Assembly (NCBI RefSeq): GCF_000330505.1
Contig: NW_004440286.1
Location: 330,449 to 394,448, forward strand
Length of the DNA: 64,000 nucleotides
Direction of reading: 5' to 3'
DNA from: Entamoeba invadens IP1
Lineage: Eukaryota > Evosea > Mastigamoebida > Endamoebidae
Shown here: positions 1 through 10,496 of the stretch, piece after piece
How positions within the stretch are numbered: the first letter of the stretch is position 1
Layout: every line of letters begins with the position of its first letter
The notes under the pieces: model-generated
Database searches by the model: none
The model's input: the letters and a program-made list of their open reading frames with translations, nothing else
Told to the model about the DNA's origin: nothing
Program-made: the position numbers and the translations under genes

Positions 1-1924
1 AAATCAAATGGAAATGGAAATGGAATGTATATTAGATAATGGATTTGATAGTTGTTCTGAAGACAACTCAATAAGCGATTTTGATACAAAGTTATATGAA
101 GGTATCATTGAAGACAAAAAGACGACACAAACAACTCATAAACGTTGTACTGACCCAAATTGTACTGAATGTTGGTCAAAACAAATATTTATTGAAAAAT
201 ATTTTTCAGAAATAAATTTCACACATAACACAGAAGGAAAAACGAAAACACAAAATATTCAAACTACGCCAATAAATTGTTTTTAGAAGTTTTTGATGAT
301 GAAATATTGAAAATAATCACCAAACAAACTCATAATTATGCAATACATAAAAAGGTTATGGATTGGAAAGAGCTAACTCTTACCGAAATCCAAGCTTTTA
401 TAGGCGTTGTTATTATGCAAGGTTTCAACTTCTATGGTAAAAAACCACTTACCGAGTTATACACCAATGATTGTTCTTGTTATTACAAAGCGTTGTTTCC
501 ATTATATCGACTAAAGCAACTTTTCCATAACATTCATTTTGATGACAAAGAAACGAGAGATGCGAGGCAAGAAAAGTTCAAAAGAAAAAATGAAGCAATT
601 TATGAAATATTCGAAAGAATTAACAACAATTTTCAAAATGTTTTTATTTCTGAAAAGAATTTAGTCATAGATGAAATTATGTCTCCTTTTTATGGACGTT
701 GTCCATTTAAAGTTTACATGCCTCTTAAACCAGAAAAATATGGTCTAAAAACATTTGCTGTTGTTGATTGTAAAACGTTGTTTGTGTCTAAAATGACAAT
801 GTATTGTGGCGGAGAGTATAAAAAGCCTATAAATAGAACAAACAATATATCACACAACACAGACATAAAACTGGATTGGAAGAAACTGAATCAAATTGAA
901 AAAAAAACCAAAAAGGAAAAGGGCAAGTCAATTCCAATCAGAGTCACGATTATGGATTTAGTGTCTCATTTACTAGATAAAGACCGCGTTTTATGTTGTG
1001 ATAATTATTTTGGAACTGAAGAGTTGTTACAACAACTAACATCTCGAAGGATGTCATATATTGGTACAGTACGCCAAAATCGGTTTAGAGTGTGTAAATT
1101 ATTCAAGAGCGACGATACAGACAGAGCAGTTTTGTTCAAACATGAAGGGATTGAATGGAACATGTTAAGATATAAGGAAAACGCAACAAAGCCCGGAGTG
1201 TTTATAGTTACAACGAACAGTTCAAAAACAAAACTTAGCGATAAAGATGGAACACCAGAAACTATTTTGAGATATAATAAACTTAATGGTGGTGTTGATA
1301 TGGTGGATAAACTGTGTGAAATGCATTCATGTCGAAGAACGTCAAGAAGATGGACTGTATCGTATTTCTTGTTTTAAGCAGATGTTTGTGTGCATTACTC
1401 GTTTGTATTATGGAACCTTAATACACTCAAAAAAGATAAAGGGGAATTCATGAAAAAATTGGCACTTGAACTAGCAACACCCTTTGCTTTGCAACTGAAT
1501 CGTTCAGGTATTTCAACGGAAAGAATGATTGCTTTAAAAAAATTCGAAATACCGATGTGTTGTGATTGTGTAAATGAAAAATATGTTACTGTTAAAACTA
1601 ACAGTAAGAGAAAAAATGGGCTGTGTTATAACTGCAAAATTCTAAATCAACGAAAACAACGTTATTTTGTGAGTTGTGTAGCACCTTGAGCATTACATGG
1701 TGTTGTAACTTGTGTAAACACAATATATGTGATTTCTGTTTTAGTAAAACATTTAAATAACAATTTGTTATTGTTTTGTTATTATTTTTTACAATAAAAT
1801 GAACTGGATAAAAAATATCTAGATTTGACCTTGGTGAAATAAATAAAAATAAAAGTTTCAATTGACATCCTAAGGTTAAAATAAAATGCGCGGGCCGGAA
1901 ATCTATAACCTATGGGTGTGTTAA
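1..1924 (+). mobile_element. piggyBac DNA transposon, 5' end outside window
   Basis: The transposase remnant at 8-1760 is of the piggyBac (DDE_Tnp_1_7) family, which inserts at TTAA. About 160 bp after the last coding trace the sequence reads CCTATGGGTGTG followed by TTAA at 1921-1924. Read inward from that end this is TTAA-CACACCCATAGG, a typical piggyBac-type terminus (TTAA then CAC or CCC). A short GC-rich block (CGCGGGCCGG, about 1889-1898) lies just inside it and contrasts sharply with the AT-rich flank. The 3' boundary is inferred; the matching left inverted repeat is not in the window. Confidence 0.6.
8..1760 (+). pseudogene. piggyBac transposase, disrupted
   Basis: The reading frame passes through three frames or segments (8-286, 277-1374, 1378 onward, then 1692-1760), so the copy is dead. 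Lesions seen: a frameshift at about 277-286, an in-frame TAA at 1375-1377, and a frameshift near 1675-1690. Family hallmarks remain: LVIDEIMSPFYGRCPFKVY (first catalytic Asp), VLCCDNYFGTEELL (second Asp) and NKLNGGVDMVDKLCEM (third Asp). A C-terminal Cys-rich zinc-binding tail is readable across the last frameshift (CCDC, CYNC, then CCNLC and CDFC). The catalytic Asp triad is present although the frame is broken, so inactivation may be recent. The identification rests on these recognised family motifs. Confidence 0.85.
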
Positions 1925-2166
1925 TCAACTTCCAGATTTAGTTGTCCTTCATTTCATAATTTTGTGTTCATTTTTGATATAATAAACGGTTTTCAAAAAA
2001 AAACAATAATGACTTTATTATATTGTTTAAATAACTATAGTTTAAAACCAAACTGAAACTATAAAAAAATTATAAACAATACTATATATTTAATAGTTTT
2101 TGTGTACCAGAAAAAATAGATAAGAAATTAAAAAAATCAACGAAAAACTAAAAAAAAAAGTGAGTA

Positions 2167-3721
2167 ATGGTGACTCTTCATCCACTCGGTTTAAATTTGG
2201 TCTTTGAGTGTTTGAATTTTCGAACACTCCAACGGTTGCGCTTTGTCAACAAGAAGATTTTCTTTTTGACACAACACATTTCGCACCTCAGTATATACGA
2301 CACAGACGGCCCAAAGCTCATTAAGTCACAAATTCAGGTCGACAGTTTGTTCATCTTACCAACACAAACATCTCCGATCGACAATGACATTTTTAAAGAC
2401 CTTTCATGGATCAATTTACTCAAAAATACAAAGACACTCATATACGACTACGAAGGTGTTGTGAGTCAGGCTCAGTTGCTCCAGTGCATTTCTTGTAGGT
2501 CAACTTCACACCTCGAAGTTGTAATGGACCACGGAACCCAAGCCGAGCACGCCCAAGGCGTTCAAAATATCATCAACACCCTTCCCAGCCTCACCAATTT
2601 GAAAATTGCCATCGACCCCTTCAATGATACAACAACTAAATCGCCTATTCTGTATAACATTGAACGGATGAGTAACTTGGAAACTGTGCAGGCATTTGGG
2701 TATAACCACTCTTTTAAACGCATTCCAAATCTTTCGAAACTCAACATGTTTGTTAATTTTTAACTTTGTGTTCAAAGTTAAAAAAACTATCTTTACAGTT
2801 TTGTTTAGCATTCTCACAAATAGATTTGTTTCGATATTTCAAGATTACTCCGATTTCATCACTGACGCAAGTACGTTTTACAACTTGACGTCGTTAACAA
2901 TACGTGAGGGCGATAACAGTATCGTCCCCGTCGATCAGTTGTTAAGGCTTCGCTGCCTTCCCCACCTGAGATATTTGAATTTAAAGAAGGTGCAAGTTGG
3001 CTTTGATCCCTCATTGGTGAAATTATCGGAAATTCGTGGGATCGAAAAGGTTTTTTTGGACTTCGATATTCAACTCACAGACGACTCAGTTAATCACCTC
3101 TTGGCCTTTCCGCCAGTATTCACCATTTTCCTTTCAATCACGATCGACCAAGGTTTCAGAAACAAACGGCTGTTACCCTCCAATATCATTGTGGACCAAT
3201 TGTATATGGAGCATCCAACCCTTCCAAACGTATGTATCGACGACTTGTTGACGCGTGCAAAGTTGATTACAACAGATCAGGACAACCTTTTCTTCAAAAC
3301 AATGTCGTTTGTGCAGACCTTGCAATGCCTGAACACTTCAATGTTCCAGGCCGACTGCACTCCTTTCCTGAATTCCATCCTTTTATGTGGTGACGTTCCA
3401 GACAACTCACTCAAACTCAACAAGATTGAGAACTTGAAAAAAATCAAAATTTATGATTCAATTGTCGGAACGCTCGAGTTTTTAAGGGGATGCGACTTGG
3501 ATTCGTTTTTGCTAGTGAACTGCACGTACCCAGAAAATCAGTTCGGGCTCATTTTGGAACAGAGAAATCTCCTCAGCCTGACACTACTTGTCTCTCCACA
3601 GATACTGAAAAGAGAACAAAACGACATGCTCTTTCAACTTCCTTATTTGCAGTTTCTGAGAACGGCATACTGTAACACGATGATCGAAGAAAATTTCCAT
3701 TTAATAAGAAAGAATTTCTGA
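2167..3721 (+). CDS. Leucine-rich-repeat / F-box-like protein
   Basis: Reconstructed as join(2167..2747, 2809..3721), 497 aa. The N-terminus (LGLNLVFECLNFRTLQRLRFVNKK, described in pieces: an F-box-like helix followed by QRLRFVNKK) resembles the start of a large Entamoeba LRR/F-box-like family. The rest has degenerate leucine-rich repeats such as LRCLPHLRYLNLKKV and LDSFLLVNCTYP. The intron begins GTTTGTT at 2748 and ends TAG at 2808 (61 nt, phase 2). A second TAG at 2821-2823 would keep the same frame and remove 5 residues, so the acceptor is ambiguous. Without splicing the first frame stops at 2763. Function unknown; F-box members of such families act as ubiquitin-ligase adaptors, but that is not shown here. 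Confidence 0.75.
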
Positions 3722-4061
3722 GTGGTGTGTGGAATGGAGTGACGCCAAATTGTACTATATTTCGGGAGATTGTTTGTTTTATTTGGTTCACTATAGTAAT
3801 ATATAGCTTTTTAACTATTTATTTTTTAAAATTACTTGTTTTTAATAAAAATTATTATAATATATATATATAACACACTTGAAAAAATAGTTGTAGTTAA
3901 TTAAATTAATAATCATAATAAATTTTGTTTTTATTTATAGTTTACTAATGAATGTTGAAAAAATGGTAATAAATAGAAATAAAACCAATAAATATAGTAA
4001 ATTTCACAAGATTGATAAAGTGAGATATGTTGTCGAATGAGAAGACATTTGAGCAGTAAGT
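3722..4061. other. Intergenic, AT-rich
   Basis: Convergent intergenic spacer between the LRR-type gene (+) and the Rab gene (-). It holds short TA-rich runs only; no ORF, RNA or repeat was recognised. Confidence 0.6.
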
Positions 4062-4747
4062 TTAGAAAGAAAAACATTTCAAAAAACGGCATCCTCGCTG
4101 AAGACAATTATCAGGCTCGGTGTATTTTGCCTTTTCTTTTTCTTGTTCAATGAGCATCTCTCTTGAAAGTTGGTCAAAGATTGTCGTGATGTTTGATCCA
4201 TCCTTTGCACTACAGTAAAAGAACTTGGCTCCAGAGAGTTTTTTCGACATTGCCTCGATTTGCTTTTGATCAACAACAACGTCAGAGGTTAAATCACTCT
4301 TATTGCCAACAACATATATAATCGGGGTTGTTCCCAAACTCTTCTCCTGGATATCGTCAAACCAAGACACGACGCTGTCAAACGATTTTTGTTTCGTCAT
4401 GTCGTACACAATCATAATACCATGGGCTCCACGAAAATAGCACGATGTGATGTTTTTGAAACGCTCTTGTCCAGCTGTTTGTCACATATTAGTCCACACA
4501 CATGAAAAAAAACAAACCCGAGTCCCAAAGTTGAAGTCTGATTGTTTTGTCGTCGACTTGTGTTTGCTGCACGTTAAAATCTTAGTAGAAAGTTGCAACA
4601 ACAAACCTTAGGTGTGTAATCAACACCCACTGTCGAAATGTAAAGGACGTCAAATTTGTCCTGGCAGAGCCTTTTCGTAATGGAAGTCTTTCCCACACCC
4701 GACTCACCAACTAACAGGACCTTGAGCGACTGCTCGTTATGATTCAT
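4062..4747 (-). CDS. Rab-family small GTPase
   Basis: Model complement(join(4062..4474, 4518..4566, 4607..4747)), 200 aa including all five G motifs. Exon 1 encodes GESGVGKT (P-loop) and ends ISTVGVDYTPK. Exon 2 carries QTQVDDKTIRLQLWDS, exon 3 AGQERFKNITSCYF, then NKSD (G4) and CSAKD (G5). Introns are 40 nt (4606-4567, GTTTGT...CAG, phase 0) and 43 nt (4517-4475, GTTTGT...CAG, phase 1 inside the Ala codon of WDSAGQE). The usual WDTAG Thr is Ser. The C-terminus is CRFLKCFSF, a CaaX-like box (CFSF) in place of the usual Rab double Cys, which suggests a single prenyl group, perhaps farnesyl. Rab proteins direct vesicle traffic; the subfamily cannot be fixed from sequence alone. Confidence 0.92.
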
Positions 4748-5610
4748 TAAATGAGATAAGAGTTATATCGCTTTTTATAGTGTTTACAGAGTCTAAGCTT
4801 TGTTTGACAGTTCGATGTTTTAACATAAAACCAAAAATAGAGCTATCAGTATAGTTCTATTTATTATATTCAAATGGTTTTGATATGTTTTTTACATATT
4901 TGTTTAGCTTATGAGAGGTTTTGTGTTCTGAGATTTCGTGTTTGGTCGTTTTGGAGGTCAACGAATACAAGATAAGTCAATCGCGATGATTTTTACACTT
5001 TCTTTTTTGTTTCTAGATTTTTAAATAAAAAAATTATAGTATATTTTTATTTGTAAATCTAGTATTTTAAATATATTATATATTATTAATTTTTAGTTTA
5101 ATAAATATAGTTAAGTCATTTTTACTTCGCATAGTTGATTATTTATTTTTAGTATTATTTTTACCAAAATCCACAACAAATTTTTTTGTTTGTTTTCTTA
5201 ACAAAAAGTCTTTTATATTTTAATTAAATAAAAGTTAAAAGTTATATAGTTTTTTTTCTTGTTTTTTTTTGTTTTCTCAACACCTTAAAAACATTAAACA
5301 AAAAATAATTAATATAAAAATCGGGAAATTTCTACTTTATTTATTACTTTTCCTGTTTTTAGATGTTTATTATATGATTAACAGTACACAAGCAAAAAAG
5401 GGAAAAACATCAAAAAATATTTATATATCCCATTCATAAAAAGTCAATAAAAAACAAGGGGTTATATTAAGTGCTAATAAAATAATTGTATTTTATTATT
5501 TCAATTCTAATTTAATTACTTTTTCAAAAAACTCAATTTTTATACAAAAAAATAAAACATTTTTGAATTCCAAAAGTTTAAAAATAAAAAACAAAAAAAT
5601 AAAAAAGTAA
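4748..5610. other. Divergent promoter region, AT-rich
   Basis: Lies between the Rab gene (-) and APC1 (+), so it should contain both promoters. Composition is strongly A/T with long A and T runs. No further feature was recognised. Confidence 0.6.
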
Positions 5611-8327
5611 ATGACACAACAAGATGAAATAATCACGTTGTTGTCACAAATAATTAGTTTAGTTGGTGGTCCGACACCTCAACTCACATCCTTAACCAAA
5701 TTTTATTCAAATTTATCAGGGAGTTATGATGACATGTTAAATTTATTATTAGAAGTTCCCCTTCAAAATTTAGTGTGTGATACAACCCCGACACTCTCGT
5801 TATTACTCTCTCCAATCTTTCATTTTCTTCTCCCTTTTTTGACATCCCAAAACGAAGTACCCGACCTTCCAAAATCAATCCCAGTGTTGTCATTCCTCCA
5901 CAGAACAGATCACACCATTTCTCCACCACAAATCGTTCCGTCTCAAAGATCGAAAATTCTAGAAGATGTGATCTCGTTAGTCAACCCAACAAAACGAATC
6001 GAAATCACAGCAGACTCACTCGAAGACGCAAATGAACAAATTTCAATCTCCGCACTTCGTCAAGCCTCAAAACCGTATGCTTGTCACTTTCTTTTTTACG
6101 AGCACTCAGAAAATACAGGTGGTTTAGTTAATTTTGAAGGTGTTTTCGAGTCGACCCCAATTAAAGTTTGTTCAACTATATTTTATAGTAAAACAACTAT
6201 CAAAGAGAACGAGTGACCAGTAGTATGACTTTCCCCTAAAAAATCGGGAAACTGTGGACTTTTTAGCCGCAATCACAAGTGGCTTGTCATCTTGTCAGAC
6301 TGTCAATCTTGGGAAGATTGATTTGGACAGCGGTACTTTAGGGAACTTTTTGGGGAAGTGTATTTGTAATGGTTTGTTTCTAAAGGCACTAGGCTTCGTA
6401 CCCGAAATTTCTATCATCAAAAATTAGTATGTGAAAACGTTAATAAAACAAGAAAGATATTTTTACCCGTTTTATTAGCGTTTTTCGATACTAATTTTTG
6501 ATAATAGAAATCTCGGGTACAAAGCCTCAAAGGCACCCCTTTTGACTCACAACCGATTAATGAAAAGGGTTTGACTCTTCGGACCGGACTTTTCTGTACA
6601 AGACATTGTCACTACAAAACCCTCGAGTCGACGAGGCGGTGCTCCTCGGTATTATCAAACGCGACTCGTTCTCAAAAAGCTCAGAGACGGAGCAACTGAT
6701 CAAAATCATATTGAACCCATCCGTCCAAAACCCACCCGACCTTTCAACCCAGTTTCTTGCGTTGATTGCATATGCTTTTGTGTATCAGAACTGCCCAAAT
6801 AAGGAGAGAGACACTTATTGTCTTTCAAAGGCATTTACAAGATATCCCCGAGGGACACAAAGCACGGCGGGGATCTTTTGTGGGTTAGTTGCTCTTGGCA
6901 TTTTCCACTTTGGTGGAGGATTTGATGTCGACCAAGTCGAGGCGATGAAACGAATAATGAATGGCGCGAGGTATGGCAAACCTTTGAATATCATTAATTG
7001 CACAGAAGGCACAACAAGTACATTTGGATGGGAATTGGAGAGTGCTGAGAACATCGAGAATTTCCAAGACGTCAGATTTGATAACCGAAGGATCCCAACC
7101 CTTATCACCGTGCCGGCAGTGTGTTTGTCCCTTGGACTTGGGTACTTTGATACCGACAATTTCGATATAGCACAAATAGTGGAACTGCCTCGGGGACTTC
7201 GCGACATCTGTGCGATTCGGCCGGATGACATCTTTGCACGGATTTTGTGTAAAAATCTGATTTTCTTTGACAAAATAGAAAAGAGTGAGGCCTGGATATT
7301 TGCGAACATTCCTGAAGAACTGTCCCATCGCAAGTTCTCTGCGTTTGAAATGGTGAACGCAAAGTACTTTATTATAGCGTCGGCGTGTTATGTGTTGGCT
7401 TTAAAATACGCGGGAAGCTTTGATAGTGTTTTAAAGAGTGTGTTTCTCAAGTTCATTAAGAAGATTCAAGACAGTCTATTTGCGGCTATTCGATCGGCAA
7501 ATCAGAATTTCACGTTGAACACACCGCACTTTGACAGATCTTTGAAAATAATGTGTTTGTCCATTGCATTGCTCTTTGCGGGGAGTTGTGATAAAGAAAT
7601 ATATGAGGTGTTCAAACGAATTTATTCAGTGTGCGATGAGTACATCACATTTGGTTCTCACGCCGTCATGAGTACATCAATTGGTCTTTTGTTCTGTGGG
7701 TTTGGCGAGTTTTCACTCGACTCTAAGAGTTACAACATACCAAAATTGGTACTGGGCTTTTATCCCCTCTTTGAGCCGGACATTTCAAACGAAGTGATCT
7801 ACCCAAATTTATTGAAACAGGTCGGGTTGTTGTGTCTTGAAAAACGGTACTTTAGGTGCTATAATTACTCAACAAAACAATACGACACGGCAGATGTCGA
7901 GTTGGTGTTATCAGAACAAGGGCAAGACGAGTATAAAACAGAAACGATGAAGTGGTCGTTGCCATCTCTCTTACCAAAACTTGAATTTATAAGCAAAATA
8001 AAAACGACTCATAACTTTCTCTTCAATCAACTCGACATCAAAGAAAATGGTGGGAAAGTGTTGTGCGTGAAGAATTCTATATTTGCGAAAGACGTGGATA
8101 TGGAGGATTTCGAAGACGAGTTGGGCAGTGAAGATCAAGACGTTCTGATTGTGCGGAAGATGGCGAGTGCAGTTGAAAAGTCCTCAGAGTGGATGATGAG
8201 CAAAGTTCGCGAAACACAAAGAAATGCGCTTGAGACTTCGATTCTCAAGTTACTAGTTGCGGGGTTCAAAATGTTTGGGGATGAAAGAATGAGACTTATT
8301 GCAGAATCCGTAAATTTATTACTTTGA
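5611..8327 (+). CDS. APC1: Anaphase-promoting complex subunit 1 (APC1)
   Basis: Model join(5611..6165, 6224..6371, 6568..8327), 820 aa. APC1 is the large scaffold of the APC/C ubiquitin ligase and carries a torus of proteasome/cyclosome (PC) repeats. Recognised blocks, in the family order: PPDLSTQFLALIAYAFVY, AGIFCGLVALGIFHFGGG, LITVPAVCLSLGLGYF, RPDDIFARILCKNLIFFD, YFIIASACYVLALKYAGS, and a C-terminal LPSLLPKLEFISKIK. Intron 1 is 6166-6223 (GTTTGTT...TAG, phase 0). Intron 2 runs from GTTTGTT at 6372 to AAAAG at 6567 and contains a 139-bp MITE. Removing it restores the frame exactly and gives the expected spacing to the next PC repeat. The protein is much shorter at the N-terminus than animal or yeast APC1 (about half length), so the WD40-like N-terminal part is reduced or missing. 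Confidence 0.8.
6390..6528. mobile_element. MITE inside APC1 intron
   Basis: A 139-bp near-palindrome. The left arm starts TAGGCTTCGTACCCGAAA and the right arm is its inverse (ending GGGTACAAAGCCTC), with about 40 bp of terminal inverted repeat. An inner inverted pair (AAAACGTTAATAAAAC / GTTTTATTAGCGTTTTT) is also present. It is flanked by perfect 8-bp direct repeats AAAGGCAC at 6382-6389 and 6529-6536, the target-site duplication. An 8-bp duplication suggests a hAT-type transposase, but no coding capacity remains to prove the family. Confidence 0.85.
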
Positions 8328-8421
8328 TTTGTTATGTATTATTAAATTGTGGTGTCGACAAAACGTTGAAACATGACATGTGGAATTGATAAAATTAGGT
8401 CAATGAAAAGATCTACATTCT

Positions 8422-9357
8422 TTAGAGAATAACACACTTCTTTTTGGGCGTTTTTGCTTTTGTGGCTTTGTCTTCGATATTTTTATTCAGAACCATTTCA
8501 ACGGCCGTCTCAAAGACTTCAACTAACCCTTTTCGAGTTAGGGCGGAGCACTCCATGTACTTCGCGCAATCCAGTTCGGTACACATACTCTGTCCCTCCT
8601 CGGGAGTTATCATCTTGTTCCCTTCAACTTCTATTTTTTTGACCTCTTGCGCGTTTTCTCGAAGATCAACCTTAAGACCAACCATCATTTTAAATTCGTC
8701 TTTACAATACTTTTGGATCTCGGGGTACCATTTGTCCTTTAAATTTGCAAGCGAGGCACTGCTATTTACTGCATAACAAAGAAGAAATATGTCTGTGCCA
8801 GGGTACGATAGTGGCCTAAGCGAATCAAACTCTTCTTGACCAGCTATTGGTTATTTGTGTTTCTTAAGCACCGTTACGCATAATAATAATTCAACATAGA
8901 ACTGAAATAACAACGACAGTATGACTCAATGATTTGTTAACCACAATTCCCTCTTTTTTCCCTCCCTTAAATGTCCAGTCGTTCCAGTGTCAACAATCTC
9001 GAGATGACCAAAATGACAACTCGAAATTAAGACTGATGGAACGAAATTACATTAAAGGGAGGAAAAATGGGTCTAAATATAAAATAAAAAGCTACAAAAA
9101 CAAAAGAAACACCAATAAACAAACCTGTGTCCCAAAGCCCAAGACTCACAACCTTCTTTTGAACCGACACGTTTGCAACGTAATTGTCAAACACAGTTGG
9201 GACATAGTCGCTGGGAAAGTCGTTGGAAGTATAACTCATCAACATACACGTTTTTCCTATTTGGTCAAAACCAAATTAAGCCCAAATGAAAGAGAAGAAA
9301 CAAACCCACAGCACCATCACCTATCACAACCAACTTAACCGAATCGGATGTGGCCAT
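8422..9357 (-). CDS. Rho/Rac-family small GTPase
   Basis: Model complement(join(8422..8843, 9125..9256, 9306..9357)), 201 aa. Motifs in order: GDGAVGKTC (P-loop), YVPTVFDNY (Rho-type switch I), [20 protein letters not shown] (switch II), VGLKVDLRE (G4), an insert region around [21 protein letters not shown] (G5) and a C-terminal CVIL CaaX box after a Lys-rich stretch, as expected for geranylgeranylation. G4 reads LKVD in place of the common TKxD/NKxD. Introns are 49 nt (9305-9257, phase 1 inside the P-loop Gly codon) and 281 nt (9124-8844, phase 1 inside the Ala codon of DTAGQE). Rho GTPases control actin, motility and phagocytosis in amoebae. The second intron is unusually long for this genome. 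Confidence 0.92.
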
Positions 9358-10057
9358 TCTTCTTTAAAAGTTCTTTTAAAAGTTTTTTTTGCTTTTAACA
9401 TTTTCCAAAAATAATAACAATGCAAGGTTTTTTTCCCGTTTTCACCTCCTTTTTATCTATAAAAACCGAAACAAGATAACCACTCAAAAAGTGTCTGTTA
9501 TTAAATATATGGTTTAATAGTATTTTACTAGAAGTTTTAAATGAGAAGTGGAAAATGAAGTGAATTCTATTTTTGTGCGGGTTGTTCTGCTTTTTTTCTC
9601 AGTTTCTATAGTATTATAATTTCAAACTATATTAAATATATTTGGCAAAAAAACGAATATTTTTTTTTTCTAATCAAAAATAAACATTTGACTTTTTTTT
9701 GAATTACAAAATTTTGTTTGAATTTTTATTTTATTTTTTTATTAGAAAATTATTTATCTTGTTATTTATTATTTTTAATAAATATTACTAAATATTACTA
9801 AATAATGATTTTTTTCCAATAAACTTTTGATGTAATTCAAATTATAGTTTGATAAAAAGAAAAACTAGAAATTGGTATTATAATTATATTGTAAAAAATA
9901 TGAATATATTTACACGTAAAAAAGTTATTATTACTAATTATCAATTTAACTATAAAGATGGAAAAAAAATTAATTGTTAGAATCCATTTTTTATTATATA
10001 TTTATTATTAAGAATATAAACCCAATCAAGTACAACAGTAAGTTATCAGTTATTTGG
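9358..10057. other. Intergenic, AT-rich
   Basis: Upstream region of the Rho GTPase gene and downstream of the small gene at 10058-10496. Long A/T tracts, an ACTAAATATT duplication near 9785-9805, no coding sequence or RNA recognised. Confidence 0.55.
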
Positions 10058-10496
10058 TTAGGACAAGGGGGACGAACAAAGCTCTTGACGTCTTTCGAGC
10101 ATCAAAGTGAGTACGTCGTCAACCGAGTCCTACAAATAAATCGATACAAAAAAACAAGATAATAACACGGAAAAAAGAACTTAACGGAAATGTTATTGTT
10201 TCTATTAGAATAGAACAAACGGAATTCGTTCGAGGACTTGCAGGAAGAAAATGAAGAGGTTGTGCACATATTTTGATTTGAAGAGGTTTTGTTCTTATTG
10301 GAATAAGTACAGATTTAGTTTTGAATGATTCGTTGTTTGTTTCTTTAACAGTCTTCTTATTAATAGAGTCTTGGTCGACAACAGAATCCACTTTCAAATG
10401 ATTCTTCTGCTTTAACTTGTCATAAAAATTTCGTTTAATTCTGCTATACGGACTAACTGATGGAGAATCTATGTACTCCGTCGTTAATATTTCCAT
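10058..10496 (-). CDS. Small basic protein of unknown function
   Basis: Model complement(join(10058..10129, 10221..10496)), 115 aa. Not recognised. The frame as it stands runs into a hydrophobic, T-rich tail that looks like intron. A GTTTGTT donor at 10220 and a TTTGTAG acceptor ending at 10130 define a 91-nt phase-0 intron. Splicing replaces that tail with the normal-looking ending DSVDDVLTLMLERRQELCSS. The N-terminal part is Ser/Lys-rich and probably disordered (SPSVSPYSRIKRNFYDKLKQ), followed by a region with TKPLQIKICAQPLHFLPASP. No signal peptide or membrane segment is seen. The donor and acceptor and the improved composition support a real gene; the function is open. Confidence 0.55.

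Noticed and set aside
6216..6606. APC1 read as two separate genes or as a pseudogene killed by the MITE and a frameshift
   Set aside because: Two GTTTGTT introns (6166-6223 and 6372-6567) join the pieces in frame and give the expected repeat spacing, so an intact gene is the simpler explanation.
6815..7362. Minus-strand open frames of 85-172 codons across APC1
   Set aside because: They overlap a well-supported gene on the other strand, have biased composition and no domain match.
8934..9338. 134-codon plus-strand frame opposite the Rho gene
   Set aside because: It spans the long intron and an exon of the Rho gene in antisense; no motif.
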